From contig NZ_FNPH01000002.1 in assembly GCF_900107255.1 (NCBI RefSeq), forward strand, positions 124,001 to 188,000: DNA of 64,000 nt, in the 5' to 3' direction. The stretch comes from Micromonospora pattaloongensis. Its GTDB lineage: Bacteria; Actinomycetota; Actinomycetes; Mycobacteriales; Micromonosporaceae. This document shows positions 1 through 7,788 of the stretch, piece after piece; position 1 is the stretch's first letter; each line of letters begins with the position of its first letter. Under the pieces are notes generated by a model that saw only the letters and a program-made list of their open reading frames with translations, did not search any database and was not told the DNA's origin. The position numbers and the translations under genes are program-made.

Positions 1-381
1 CGTGAAGGGCTCTCCCCGGCGCAGGCCGCCGTGCGGCGAGATCCGCAGCTCCTGGCCGTCGCGGGCGAAGCCGGCGGGCCGGCCGTCGACGGTCACCGCG
101 CGGACCGTGAAGCCGCGCAGGTCGAGGTTGAACGTCGACAGCGCCCGGGTGGCGCGGGCGCTGATCACGGCGACGCCGCGCAAGGCCCGGCTGGTCGGCT
201 CGTAACGCAGGTCGAGCCCGTAGTGCCGGACGTCGTACCCGCCGTTGCCGGCCGCCGGGAAGTAGTCGTCGCCCACGCCCGGCGCGCCGGGCGCCCCCGG
301 GGTGGCGCCGGCGGGCGCCGCGAGAAGCACGGTCGCGATCATCGGGGCGAGCGCCGCGGCCGCCCGTCGAGACATGGCCAT
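1..381 (-). CDS. Secreted M1-family metallopeptidase, N-terminal part
   Basis: Only the first ~127 residues are inside the window; the gene runs off the left edge. The protein starts MAMSRR and has a signal peptide with an Ala-rich hydrophobic core ending near APAGA. It then shows the start of an aminopeptidase-N fold: a G-N-G-Y-D-V-x-H-Y stretch followed by beta strands (LDLRYEP, STFNLDLRGF, VDGRPAGF). This is the usual opening of actinobacterial exported M1 zinc peptidases. The HExxH zinc motif would lie outside the window, so activity cannot be checked. A second ATG at 375 is an alternative start. A TAGCGT box lies 8 nt upstream of the first ATG, so the leader is very short at most. Confidence 0.8.
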   Translation of the reverse strand, partial: MAMSRRAAAALAPMIATVLLAAPAGATPGAPGAPGVGDDYFPAAGNGGYDVRHYGLDLRYEPTSRALRGVAVISARATRALSTFNLDLRGFTVRAVTVDGRPAGFARDGQELRISPHGGLRRGEPFT

Positions 382-520
382 GGTTCGACACGCTAGCGGG
401 CGCGCCGGTCGACGCGGAACCCGCGTCGTCGCCGTCGGGGGTGGCGGTCGGGCGAGACGGGAGGTTTGACGCGCGTCGGCGCGGAAATGGCAGGGGTAGC
501 CGATATCGAGGAGATTGACC

Positions 521-1483
521 ATGGTGACGGTGGGCTACACCCTGATGACGGAGCAGAGCGGCCCCAAGGAGCTGGTCGACTACGCGGTCCGGGCCGAGGA
601 GGCCGGTTTCGACCTCGCGGTCATCTCCGACCACTACTACCCGTGGCTCGACTCCCAGGGACACGCCCCGTACGCCTGGTCGGTGCTCGGCGCGGCCGCG
701 CACGCCACCTCGCGCATCGAGCTGATGTCGTTCGTGACCTGCCCGATCCGGCGCTACCACCCGGCGGTGGTGGCGCAGAAGGCCTCGACCGTCGCGCTGC
801 TGGCCGACGGCCGGTTCACCCTCGGGCTCGGCGCCGGAGAGAACCTCAACGAGCACGTGGTCGGCGACTGGCCGCACGTGCAGCAGCGCCACGACATGTT
901 CGAGGAGGCGCTGCAGATCATCCGGCCGCTGCTGGACGGGGACACGGTGACGTACTCGGGCGACCACTTCGAGGTGCCGGAGGCGTACCTGTGGGACCGG
1001 CCGGAGCGGCCGGTGCCGATGGCGGTGGCGGTCTCCGGGCCGTCCTCGTGCGAGCTGGCCGGCGAGTACGCCGACGCGGTGATCGCGGTGGAGCCGAAGC
1101 CGGAGCTGCTGGAGCTCTTCGACCGGGCGGGCGGGGCGGGCAAGCCGCGCTACGGCCAGCTGCCGATCTGCTACGGCCCGGACGAGGCCGAATGCCGCAA
1201 GATCGTGCACGACCAGTTCCGCTGGACGGGGCTGGGCTGGAAGGTGAACGCGGAACTGCCCGGCCCGGACTCGTTCGCCAGCGCGACGCAGTTCGTGCGC
1301 GAGGAGGACGTGGCCCAGCTCGTGCCGTGCGGGCCGGACATCGAGCAGCACGTCGAGGCGTTCAAGAAGTACGCGGACGCGGGCTTCACGCACCTGGCGC
1401 TGGTGCAGGTGGGCGGCCAGGGTCAGGAGATGTTCCTGGACTGGGCGCGCGACCAGCTGCTGCCGCGGCTGCGGGAGCTGTAG
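521..1483 (+). CDS. LLM-class F420-dependent oxidoreductase
   Basis: 320-residue luciferase-like TIM-barrel flavin/F420 oxidoreductase. Family landmarks are the opening MVTVGYTLMTEQ, the SDHYYPW motif near residue 40, CPIRRYHP with the following VAQKASTVALLADGRF helix, and GLGAGENLNEHV. They match the subgroup related to F420-dependent glucose-6-phosphate dehydrogenase and hydroxymycolate-type enzymes (TIGR03557-like). F420H2 or F420 is the likely cofactor; the substrate is not predictable. The ATG at 521 is chosen over an in-frame TTG at 515 because GAGGAG sits 7 nt upstream. The gene stands alone, convergent with the GNAT gene that ends 22 bp downstream. Confidence 0.9.
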   Translation: MVTVGYTLMTEQSGPKELVDYAVRAEEAGFDLAVISDHYYPWLDSQGHAPYAWSVLGAAAHATSRIELMSFVTCPIRRYHPAVVAQKASTVALLADGRFTLGLGAGENLNEHVVGDWPHVQQRHDMFEEALQIIRPLLDGDTVTYSGDHFEVPEAYLWDRPERPVPMAVAVSGPSSCELAGEYADAVIAVEPKPELLELFDRAGGAGKPRYGQLPICYGPDEAECRKIVHDQFRWTGLGWKVNAELPGPDSFASATQFVREEDVAQLVPCGPDIEQHVEAFKKYADAGFTHLALVQVGGQGQEMFLDWARDQLLPRLREL

Positions 1484-1505
1484 CGGCGCCGTCGTGGGTC
1501 TGCCG

Positions 1506-2036
1506 TCACCGCCACTCGCGCAGCACCGCCACGCCGGACTCCCCCGGCGCCTCGACACTGCGCGCGAAGCGGTCGACCTCGACGAAGCCGGCCTTGCCGG
1601 CGACCGCGGCGGAGCCGGCGTTGGCGGCGTCGTGGCGCAGCGCGACCCGGTCGACGCCGGGCAGGGAGCGCGCGAGGCTGGCCAGCGTGCGCGCGGCGGC
1701 GGTCGCGTAGCCCTGGCCGGTGTGCGCGCTGTGGATCCAGTAGCCGATCTCCAGCACGCCCGGCCCCATCCGGGTCATCAGGCTGGCGGCGCCGACGAGC
1801 TCGCCGATCGCGGTGAAGACCGCGTAGTTGAAGGCGGTTCCGCGCTCCCAGTCGCTCGCCGAGGTCGTCAGGAAGGCGTCCGCGTCCTCGACGCCGTACC
1901 CCTGGTGGGCCCACGGCATGAAGCGGTTGAGCTCGGGCAGGGACGCGCGGACGACCTCGACGAGCGCCGCTGCCCACGCCGGCTCCCAGCGCTTCAGCAC
2001 CAGGCCACCGGCGTTGATCATCTCGGGTGGTTCCAC
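1506..2036 (-). CDS. GNAT-family N-acetyltransferase (RimJ/RimL-like)
   Basis: 176 residues with the RimJ/RimL-type layout: an N-terminal LKRW strand, a central W-E-R-G-T-x-F-N-Y-A-V-F acceptor-side region, and an acetyl-CoA loop close to GYWIHSAHTGQGYAT. The C-terminal RVALRHDAANAGSAAVAGKAGF segment is the usual helix-strand after the CoA site. GTG at 2036 is chosen because GGGAGAGGA lies 7 nt upstream; ATG at 2021 is the alternative. The substrate (protein N-terminus or small molecule) is unknown. Confidence 0.85.
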   Translation of the reverse strand: MEPPEMINAGGLVLKRWEPAWAAALVEVVRASLPELNRFMPWAHQGYGVEDADAFLTTSASDWERGTAFNYAVFTAIGELVGAASLMTRMGPGVLEIGYWIHSAHTGQGYATAAARTLASLARSLPGVDRVALRHDAANAGSAAVAGKAGFVEVDRFARSVEAPGESGVAVLREWR

Positions 2037-2087
2037 GAGTCGATCCTCTCCCGGCCGCCCCGCCGGGACAAAACGGTTATCCCCGCG

Positions 2088-2126
2088 CGATCGTGTCGTG
2101 GGCCGGCGGGCGCGGGGACACGATCG
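2088..2126. repeat. 10-bp perfect inverted repeat in intergenic gap
   Basis: CGATCGTGTC (2088-2097) and GACACGATCG (2117-2126) are exact inverse copies separated by 19 GC-rich bases. They sit between the end of the endonuclease/phosphatase gene (2213) and the GTG start of the GNAT gene (2036). The repeat could be a terminator for the upstream minus-strand operon or an operator for the GNAT gene; nothing decides between them. Confidence 0.4.
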
Positions 2127-2212
2127 AGTCCGGAGATATGCCGGAGAGTCATAAAAATGCCGCAGCGTCATATCGACCGGACCGAGGGTGTCGTCGTCGG
2201 GCCGCGGGGCGA

Positions 2213-3022
2213 CTACCGCCGTCCGGGCCGGAACGAGAGGTCGAGTTCCGCCACAACCGGATAGTGGTCCGAGGCGCGTTCCGCCGCGCCGCCCTCGACG
2301 ACCCGGCATGCCCGGGCCAGCTTCGCCACCGCCGGGGTGCCCAGGATGTAGTCCAGCCGCATTCCGGAGAACTCGTGACCGCCGCCCTCGGTGGTCGGCG
2401 CGGTGTGCTCCCTGCCGCCACCGGGCGCGTGCCGGAACAGATCGACGAGGCCGGCGCGCTCCAGCTCGGCCACCGCCCGGGTGTCCACCGTGTCGGTCGG
2501 GCCGGGGAGCATGTGCCGCGACCGGTACCGGGCGGAGAGCCGTTCGATCCGCTCCGCGTGGTCCGTCCACGGGTCCAGCGAGTTGAGGTCGCCCATCAGC
2601 AGCGCCATCCGGTCCCGCCGCAGCCGCGCGGCGATCCAGCGCGCCTCGCGCAGCCGACGGCGTCCGCGGAACGGGTCGAGGTGGGTGCCGACGACCACGA
2701 GCGGCCCGCGGTCGGTGTCGACGACGACCCGGGCCGCCGCGTGCAGGAACGGCCCGCGGATCGGGCCGGCCGACAGCGCCTCGCCGGGGGGCCGGAGCAG
2801 CACGGCGACGGATTGACCGACCCAGGAGCGGGCCAGGTACGGCGTCATCCCGAGCGCCCGCGCGAACCGGTCCAGCAGCCCGCGCCGGCCGAACCCGCGC
2901 AGCTCCTGCAGCGCGAGCACGTCGGGGCGCTGGTCGTCGATCACCGCGATGATCTCGTCCAGCCGGGAGCGGCCGTCGCCGTCCCGCCCGCCGGTCTTGA
3001 TGTTGTAGGTCATCACCTTCAC
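2213..3022 (-). CDS. Endonuclease/exonuclease/phosphatase-family protein
   Basis: 269 residues. The fold signature is complete: MTYNIKTGG at the N-terminus (metal-binding Asn), a catalytic Glu in LALQEL, G-T-H-L-D-P-F in the middle, MGDLNSLDP, and a C-terminal RLDYILGTP...SDHYPVVAEL with the catalytic SDH. Relatives include DNase I-like enzymes and sphingomyelin/inositol phosphatases; no signal peptide is seen, so a cytoplasmic role is likely. GTG at 3022 has GGAGG about 8 nt upstream. The gene follows the PAP2 gene by 16 bp on the same strand, so the two are probably co-transcribed. Confidence 0.88.
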   Translation of the reverse strand: MKVMTYNIKTGGRDGDGRSRLDEIIAVIDDQRPDVLALQELRGFGRRGLLDRFARALGMTPYLARSWVGQSVAVLLRPPGEALSAGPIRGPFLHAAARVVVDTDRGPLVVVGTHLDPFRGRRRLREARWIAARLRRDRMALLMGDLNSLDPWTDHAERIERLSARYRSRHMLPGPTDTVDTRAVAELERAGLVDLFRHAPGGGREHTAPTTEGGGHEFSGMRLDYILGTPAVAKLARACRVVEGGAAERASDHYPVVAELDLSFRPGRR

Positions 3023-3038
3023 CGCGACCGCCTCCGCC

Positions 3039-4550
3039 TCACCGCCGCGCGGCGACGACCCGCTCGCGCTCGGCGCCGGCGGCAACCGGCTCCGCCGGCC
3101 GGTCGTCCCCGGCGGCCGGGGCGGGGAGTTCGTCGGGGGCGCGGTCGGCGTTGGGGCGGATCACCCACCAGAGCAGACCGATCAGCATGGCGGTGAGCAG
3201 CGCGGCGCCGGCGAAGTCGCTCGGGTGGTGCATGCCCCGGTACATCCGGGACAGCGCGACCCCGACCGGCATGACGACCGCCGCGGCGACGGTCAGCCAC
3301 CGCCACCACCGGTTGGTGTGTCCCATCACCAGCACGGCGAGCGCCACGTAGAGGCACATGGTGGCGGCGATGTGGCCGGACGGGAACGCCGCGGTCGGCA
3401 GCTTGCCGTCGAGGTGCTCCACCGGCGGGCGCGGCCGGTCGACGGCCCGGGCGGTGGCCAGGAAGAGGCTCAGCTCGCCGAACATGGCCAGCACCAGGAA
3501 CAGCACCGGCCGCCACCGCCGCCACAGCGCGAGCATCAGCGGACAGGCGACCAACGACACGAACAGGATCGCGTGCGTGTCGCCGGCCTTGCTCCAATAC
3601 CAGCTGACCTCGTCGAGCGACGGGGTGCGCTGCTCGGCCAGCCAGCGCGGCACGACGGCGTCCAGCGTCGCCACGAAGGTCCCGTCGGCGTGGTAGCTGA
3701 CCAGCATGCCGAAGCCGAAGAGCACGCCGAAGATCAGCACCCAGCCGGTGAGCAGCTCCGCGATGGCGGCCCGGGGGCGCTCCACGATGCCGTCCTCGTC
3801 CGGAGCCGGCACGAGATCCCGCGCCGCCTCCGGCTCCAGCCCCTCGGTGATCGGCGGCACCGGCCGGCCCACCTCCCGCCGCCACAGCCGGAAGGCGTAC
3901 GCCGTGACGCCGAGCCAGGCGGCGCCGAGCAGCCAGCCGCCGAGCACGTCGGAGACGAAATGCACACCCAGCGCGATCCGGGTGACGCCGACCGCGACGA
4001 CCACCGTGGCGGCGAGCGCGACGGCGGCCCGGCGCGACCACCCGCGCAGCAGCGGCAGGAAGACCAGGAGCAGCGCGCCGTACGTGACGATCGAGCCGAG
4101 CGCGTGTCCACTGGGGAAGCTGTTGCCGGGGGCGTGCGCGACCGGCACCTCCACCACCGGCCGCAACCGTCCGACCAGGAGCTTCAGCGACGGGTCGAGC
4201 AGCAGCGCGCCAACGCCGGTGACGATGAGGTAGACCGCGAGCCGCGGCTGCCGGCGGATGAACAGCCCGACCACGGCCGCCGCGACCAACCACAGCATGA
4301 TCGGCCGCCCGCCGAGCCGGGTCACCGCCTCCAGCACCGTGACCAGGTCGCCGTGCGGGGAGACGAGCCGGTTGAGCCGGTCCGCGACGCCCTGGTCGAT
4401 GGCGTACAGCGGCGTGAAGTGGAACCGCACCAGCATCAGCAGGGCGCCGAAGGCCGTCCCGGCCCCCGCCACGACCAGCAGACCGACGAGCGCGCGCTCG
4501 GTGAAGTGCGCCGCCGGTCGCCGCAGCACCCGTTCGTCCGTACCGACCAC
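3039..4550 (-). CDS. Integral membrane protein with two tandem PAP2 phosphatase domains
   Basis: 503 residues with two complete type-2 phosphatidic-acid-phosphatase catalytic triads in one chain. Domain 1 has KLLVGRLRP, FPSGHA and R-I-A-L-G-V-H-F-V-S-D-V. Domain 2 has A-R-A-V-D-R-P-R-P, FPSGHI and SRMYRGMHHPSD. Each domain is surrounded by about five hydrophobic helices. A hydrophilic linker (around residues 225-265) separates them. PAP2 enzymes dephosphorylate lipid phosphates such as phosphatidate or undecaprenyl pyrophosphate on the outer face. Both motif sets look intact, so this is a fused pair rather than one active plus one dead copy. GTG 4550 follows GGAGG by 6 nt. Confidence 0.88.
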   Translation of the reverse strand: MVGTDERVLRRPAAHFTERALVGLLVVAGAGTAFGALLMLVRFHFTPLYAIDQGVADRLNRLVSPHGDLVTVLEAVTRLGGRPIMLWLVAAAVVGLFIRRQPRLAVYLIVTGVGALLLDPSLKLLVGRLRPVVEVPVAHAPGNSFPSGHALGSIVTYGALLLVFLPLLRGWSRRAAVALAATVVVAVGVTRIALGVHFVSDVLGGWLLGAAWLGVTAYAFRLWRREVGRPVPPITEGLEPEAARDLVPAPDEDGIVERPRAAIAELLTGWVLIFGVLFGFGMLVSYHADGTFVATLDAVVPRWLAEQRTPSLDEVSWYWSKAGDTHAILFVSLVACPLMLALWRRWRPVLFLVLAMFGELSLFLATARAVDRPRPPVEHLDGKLPTAAFPSGHIAATMCLYVALAVLVMGHTNRWWRWLTVAAAVVMPVGVALSRMYRGMHHPSDFAGAALLTAMLIGLLWWVIRPNADRAPDELPAPAAGDDRPAEPVAAGAERERVVAARR

Positions 4551-4602
4551 ACCACACCTCCGCGTCCCGGTTGGCGTGGCCGATACCCCGAACGGGGGAC
4601 GC

Positions 4603-5622
4603 CTACACGCCGCCGCTGGCCGCCGCGGCGCGCGCCGCCCCCGCCGGCGGCTCTTCGGGCTGTTGGTCCGCCGGCTCCCAACGGTCCGGCTGCGCCGGCT
4701 CCGGCACCCCCACCCGCAGCGCCTCCAGCTGGGCCGCGAACGCCAGCCCGAAGAAGAGCGCGATGCCGGTGAGGTTGGCCCAGAGCAGCAGCGCCATCAG
4801 CCCGGTCAGCGCCCCGTAGGTCTGCCCGAAGGCGTCGCTGAACCGCACGTACGCGGCGAGCCCGAGGCTGGCCAACCACCACAGCGCCAACGCGATGGCG
4901 GCCCCGAAGAGCAGCCAGGACAGCCCCGGTTGGCGGCGGCGCGGCGTGTGCCGGAAGATCACCGCCACCGCCAGCACGGTCAGGCCGAGGCTCAGGGGCC
5001 AGCGCAGCACGTTCCAGCCGGCCCCGGCGATCGATCCCCACGCGTACTGCCGCTGCACCGAGTCACCGAGCGCCCGCCCGGCGACCAGCGCGAGGAAGCC
5101 GGTCAGCGCCGGCACCCCGGCGACCAGCGCCAGGACCGTGGCGCGCAGGTACTTCCAGAGCGCGGGCCGGTCACGTTCCACGCCGTAGATGCGGTTGGCG
5201 CCGCGCTCGATCTGCGCCATCGCGGTGGTGAGCGCGACCAGCCCGGTGATCAGACCCAGGGCGAGCGCCACCTCGCTGACCCGTTCCGTGTGCTCGGAGT
5301 CGGTCAGCAGCTCGCGCACCATCTCGGCGCTCGAACCGGGAGTGATCGCCAGGACGGTGTCGGCGACGATCCGTCCGCCGCGTTCCGCGCCGAGCTTGCC
5401 GGTCAGCCCGGTCAACGCGATCAGGAACGGCACCACCGCGAGGCAGAGCTGCAGCGCCAGCGCGCGGGCGTGGCTGAAGCCGTCGCCGTAGCGGAACCGG
5501 ACGAACGCGTCGCGCAGCAGGTGCCAGCCGCCGTGCCGGCGCAGCGTGTGCCAGGCATCGTCCGCGGAGAGCTCCTGGTCGGCCATCAGCCGCGTCTCCG
5601 GCACCATCCGGGTGCTGCTCAC
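4603..5622 (-). CDS. YihY/BrkB-family membrane protein
   Basis: 339 residues with six predicted membrane helices and the family's typical N-terminal soluble helix (AWHTLRRHGGWHLLRDAFVRF). The first helix, rich in L/V/F (LALQLCLAVVPFLIALTGL), and the YAWGSIAGAGWNVLRWPL and GQTYGALTGLMALLLWANLTG segments match the family formerly mis-called ribonuclease BN. Function is unsettled; transport or envelope roles have been suggested. The GTG start at 5622 overlaps the lipid-kinase stop codon (GTGA), with GGAGGAG just upstream, so the two genes are translationally coupled. Confidence 0.88.
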   Translation of the reverse strand: MSSTRMVPETRLMADQELSADDAWHTLRRHGGWHLLRDAFVRFRYGDGFSHARALALQLCLAVVPFLIALTGLTGKLGAERGGRIVADTVLAITPGSSAEMVRELLTDSEHTERVSEVALALGLITGLVALTTAMAQIERGANRIYGVERDRPALWKYLRATVLALVAGVPALTGFLALVAGRALGDSVQRQYAWGSIAGAGWNVLRWPLSLGLTVLAVAVIFRHTPRRRQPGLSWLLFGAAIALALWWLASLGLAAYVRFSDAFGQTYGALTGLMALLLWANLTGIALFFGLAFAAQLEALRVGVPEPAQPDRWEPADQQPEEPPAGAARAAAASGGV

Positions 5623-6620
5623 GACCGCTCCTCCCCCAGTTCGTCGACGCGTTCCCGGCCGCGCCGGCGCGCCGCCTCGGCGTCCACGCTCAGGTCGGGC
5701 GCCGCCTCGGGCTGCGGCACGCAGAGCCACAGCGCTTGCGGTCGCACGTCGACGCGGAGCGTCCGGCCGCGCCCGATCAGGTCGCCGTCGAGCTCGCACG
5801 GCTGCGGCCGCCGGCTGGTTATCTCCACATGCCGGCCACGGAACACCTCCATCCGCGGCACCCGGCGCCGGCGCAGCAGCACCGCCCAGCCGAGCGAGAA
5901 CCAGTGCCGCAGGGTCCGCGGGGTGAGCACCGCGACGTCGAGGTAGCCGTCGTCGGGCTCGGCGTCGGGCAGCAGCCGCACCCCGCCCTGGAGCCGGCCG
6001 ACGTTGGCGACCAGGACGGTGCGGGCCCGCCGGCGCACCGGTCGCCGGTCGTCGATCCGGATCGAGACCCGCATCGGCCGGTCGCGCAGGTGCCGCACCG
6101 CGCCGATCACGTACGCCGGCCAGCCGATCCGCGCCTTGGTCGCCTCGGACGTGGCGGCGAGCATCTGCGCGTCGAAGCCCATCCCCGCCATCACCGTGAA
6201 GTAGCGGTCCCCGACCACACCCACGTCGAGGCGCCGGCGCCCCTGCTCGACGGCGACCTCGACCGCCTCGACCGGGTCGGTGGAGAGGCCGAGGTTCGCG
6301 GCCAGCAGGTTGCCGGTCCCCTGCGGCAGCACGGCCAGCGCCACGTCGGTGCCGACCAGGGCGCTGACGCACGACATGACGGTGCCGTCGCCGCCGCAGA
6401 CGAAGACGACCTCGACGCCCGCCTCGACGGCGCGTCGCGTCTGGCCGGCGCCCGGGTCGGCGACCGTCGTCTCGAACCACATCGGGGCCGGCCAGCCCGC
6501 GGCCGCGAGCGCCTTCTCCACCACCCGTCGCAGCCGGGAAACATCGGCGACCTTGGCCGGGTTGACCACGACGGCGGAACGCGCCGCCCGCGGGACCTCG
6601 GATCCGGAGGGGCTGTTCAC
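5619..6620 (-). CDS. Diacylglycerol/lipid kinase family protein
   Basis: 333 residues of the DagK/YegS/sphingosine-kinase fold. The N-terminal ARSAVVVNPAKVAD strand and the CGGDGTVMS nucleotide loop are clear, followed by LPQGTGNLLAANLG. The C-terminal half has the family's PDDGYLDVAVLTPR beta-sandwich segment and a late CELDGDLIGRGRTLRVDV stretch. It should phosphorylate diacylglycerol or a related lipid alcohol at the inner membrane face. Neighbouring PAP2 and BrkB genes suggest a lipid-phosphate turnover theme. GTG 6620 was chosen where the conserved sequence begins; upstream in-frame codons encode low-complexity sequence and no good RBS is visible. Confidence 0.85.
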   Translation of the reverse strand: MNSPSGSEVPRAARSAVVVNPAKVADVSRLRRVVEKALAAAGWPAPMWFETTVADPGAGQTRRAVEAGVEVVFVCGGDGTVMSCVSALVGTDVALAVLPQGTGNLLAANLGLSTDPVEAVEVAVEQGRRRLDVGVVGDRYFTVMAGMGFDAQMLAATSEATKARIGWPAYVIGAVRHLRDRPMRVSIRIDDRRPVRRRARTVLVANVGRLQGGVRLLPDAEPDDGYLDVAVLTPRTLRHWFSLGWAVLLRRRRVPRMEVFRGRHVEITSRRPQPCELDGDLIGRGRTLRVDVRPQALWLCVPQPEAAPDLSVDAEAARRRGRERVDELGEERS

Positions 6621-6888
6621 GGCGGACAGTCTGCACCAGCCCACGCCCGGCGGCGACCCGACCGACGCCGATGTGACGCTGGGCGCGAACACGTTTGGCG
6701 GCGGGTTGTCCGGCTGCCGCCACCTCCTCAGCAAGGCCCTCGACCAGCAAAATCGACGATCTTGCATATGTCTGATCCGTTCACATCAGCCGTGACAGCA
6801 ACCGACGCGCACCGCCAGGCCCGTCGGCGCACACCTTCGCGACACGACCGCACTCGAGGCTGGCGCGCGGATGGACGTCGAACCTGTA
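6621..6888. other. Divergent intergenic region
   Basis: About 270 bp between the divergent lipid-kinase and XRE genes. The base composition turns noticeably less GC-rich towards 6900. I see no ORF or RNA with support here; it holds the promoters of both genes. Confidence 0.5.
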
Positions 6889-6894
6889 TAGAAT
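6889..6894 (+). promoter_or_regulatory. -10 box of a leaderless promoter for the XRE gene
   Basis: TAGAAT followed by exactly six bases and then the ATG at 6901. The expected transcription start is the A of the ATG, so the message would have no leader, and no ribosome binding site is present. No convincing -35 is visible. Confidence 0.6.
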
Positions 6895-6900
6895 TCAATA

Positions 6901-7275
6901 ATGAGCGCCGATTTCGCTAGGGTTCTTGATGGCCTTATGCAGAACCGTCGACTATCAGCAAGAGCCGTCAGCCGAGCTTCTGGTCGGGCCGAGTCGACTG
7001 TCAATCAACTACTTACGGGTAAGCTTCAGCCAACGCACGCTATCGTTCGGGATCTTGCGCCCGTACTGCAGTTAGACACAGCCGACCTATTTGTCATTGC
7101 GGGCCTTTCCGTAGATTCCGAAACGGTCGCGCGCGAGCCATACCCTGCGACCGCAGAGATAGGCCAACTCGTTGCTGCTGCCAGCTTCTTGACTCCCCCA
7201 GAGGTCAGGCTATTAGTCCAATCCGCCAAAGCTCTCAGAGACGAAACCCGAGAACATCGCGGCGGCACCTCTTAA
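6901..7275 (+). CDS. Small XRE-family HTH protein
   Basis: 124 residues. Residues ~5-60 form a Cro/CI-type helix-turn-helix: LDGLMQNRRLSARAVSRASGR, then ESTVNQLLTGKLQPTHAIVRDLAPVL and TADLFVIAGL. The C-terminal half (LVAAASFLTPPEVRLLVQSAKAL) is helical and probably a dimer or ligand region. Codon use is much less G/C-ending than in neighbours, which suggests recent transfer. The gene runs convergently into the RHS gene, whose tip shares this composition, so it may belong with that module. It does not resemble a known immunity protein. Confidence 0.75.
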   Translation: MSADFARVLDGLMQNRRLSARAVSRASGRAESTVNQLLTGKLQPTHAIVRDLAPVLQLDTADLFVIAGLSVDSETVAREPYPATAEIGQLVAAASFLTPPEVRLLVQSAKALRDETREHRGGTS

Positions 7276-7321
7276 GGTTTAGCAATCCGCCACCGTGGCG
7301 AGAAAACTGGCGCCATAGCCC

Positions 7322-7367
7322 GCGGGGCCGCTGACGCATCGACCTGGATGCATTTCAGCGGCCCCGC
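7322..7367. terminator. Bidirectional terminator between XRE and RHS genes
   Basis: A perfect 13-bp stem GCGGGGCCGCTGA (7322-7334) pairs with its inverse copy at 7355-7367. It is extended inside by GCATC/GATGC around a 6-nt GACCTG loop. It lies 46 bp past the XRE stop and 32 bp past the RHS stop, so it can end both convergent transcripts. Confidence 0.75.
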
Positions 7368-7399
7368 AGGCATCTAGCCCGGAACAATCATGCCAACAG

Positions 7400-7788
7400 C
7401 TAGCTGAATTCGAACGGATCCCATTGCGCATTCCGCAGGTCGAACCCATTCCGACCAAAGGCATCACGTATTATGCCTTCAGTGGAGGCGCCTGGCCGAT
7501 AGTGCCCTGAGAAGTTGTCGAATCGATTGATCACTCCACCCGGGCCCACGTCGAACGTACCAGCGGCTAGTACACCCTTACCCCGCGAGAGGCTGGTGTG
7601 ACCAGCGCCCGGCGCGATCTCCCAGAGACTTTCATGGAAAGTCCGAACTGACTTATCTGGCATGACCACGAAATGATGGTTTCCCTCCGCCAGATTCGCA
7701 CCGTTCCTCGTCCATGAACTCATGGGAATCCAGTCCTGAGGACTATCATCCGCGCCATTTCGACCAGGATGCAGGAGACCGTCACGGC
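7400..7788 (-). other. C-terminal tip (candidate toxin) module of the RHS protein
   Basis: The stretch after the Hint VHNC boundary encodes the last ~130 residues. Its codons are clearly more A/T-ending than the repeat body, and the composition resembles the adjacent XRE gene. Tip swapping by recombination is known for this protein class. Visible motifs are NHHFVVMPD, FHESLWEIAPGAGHTSL and DNFSGHYRPGAS, which I cannot tie to a named toxin family. No codirectional immunity gene follows: only 124 bp separate it from the opposing XRE gene. Confidence 0.6.

Noticed and set aside
7279-7467. 62-codon frame as an RHS immunity gene
   Set aside because: It overlaps the RHS end and the terminator, has no RBS and looks like a frame shadow.
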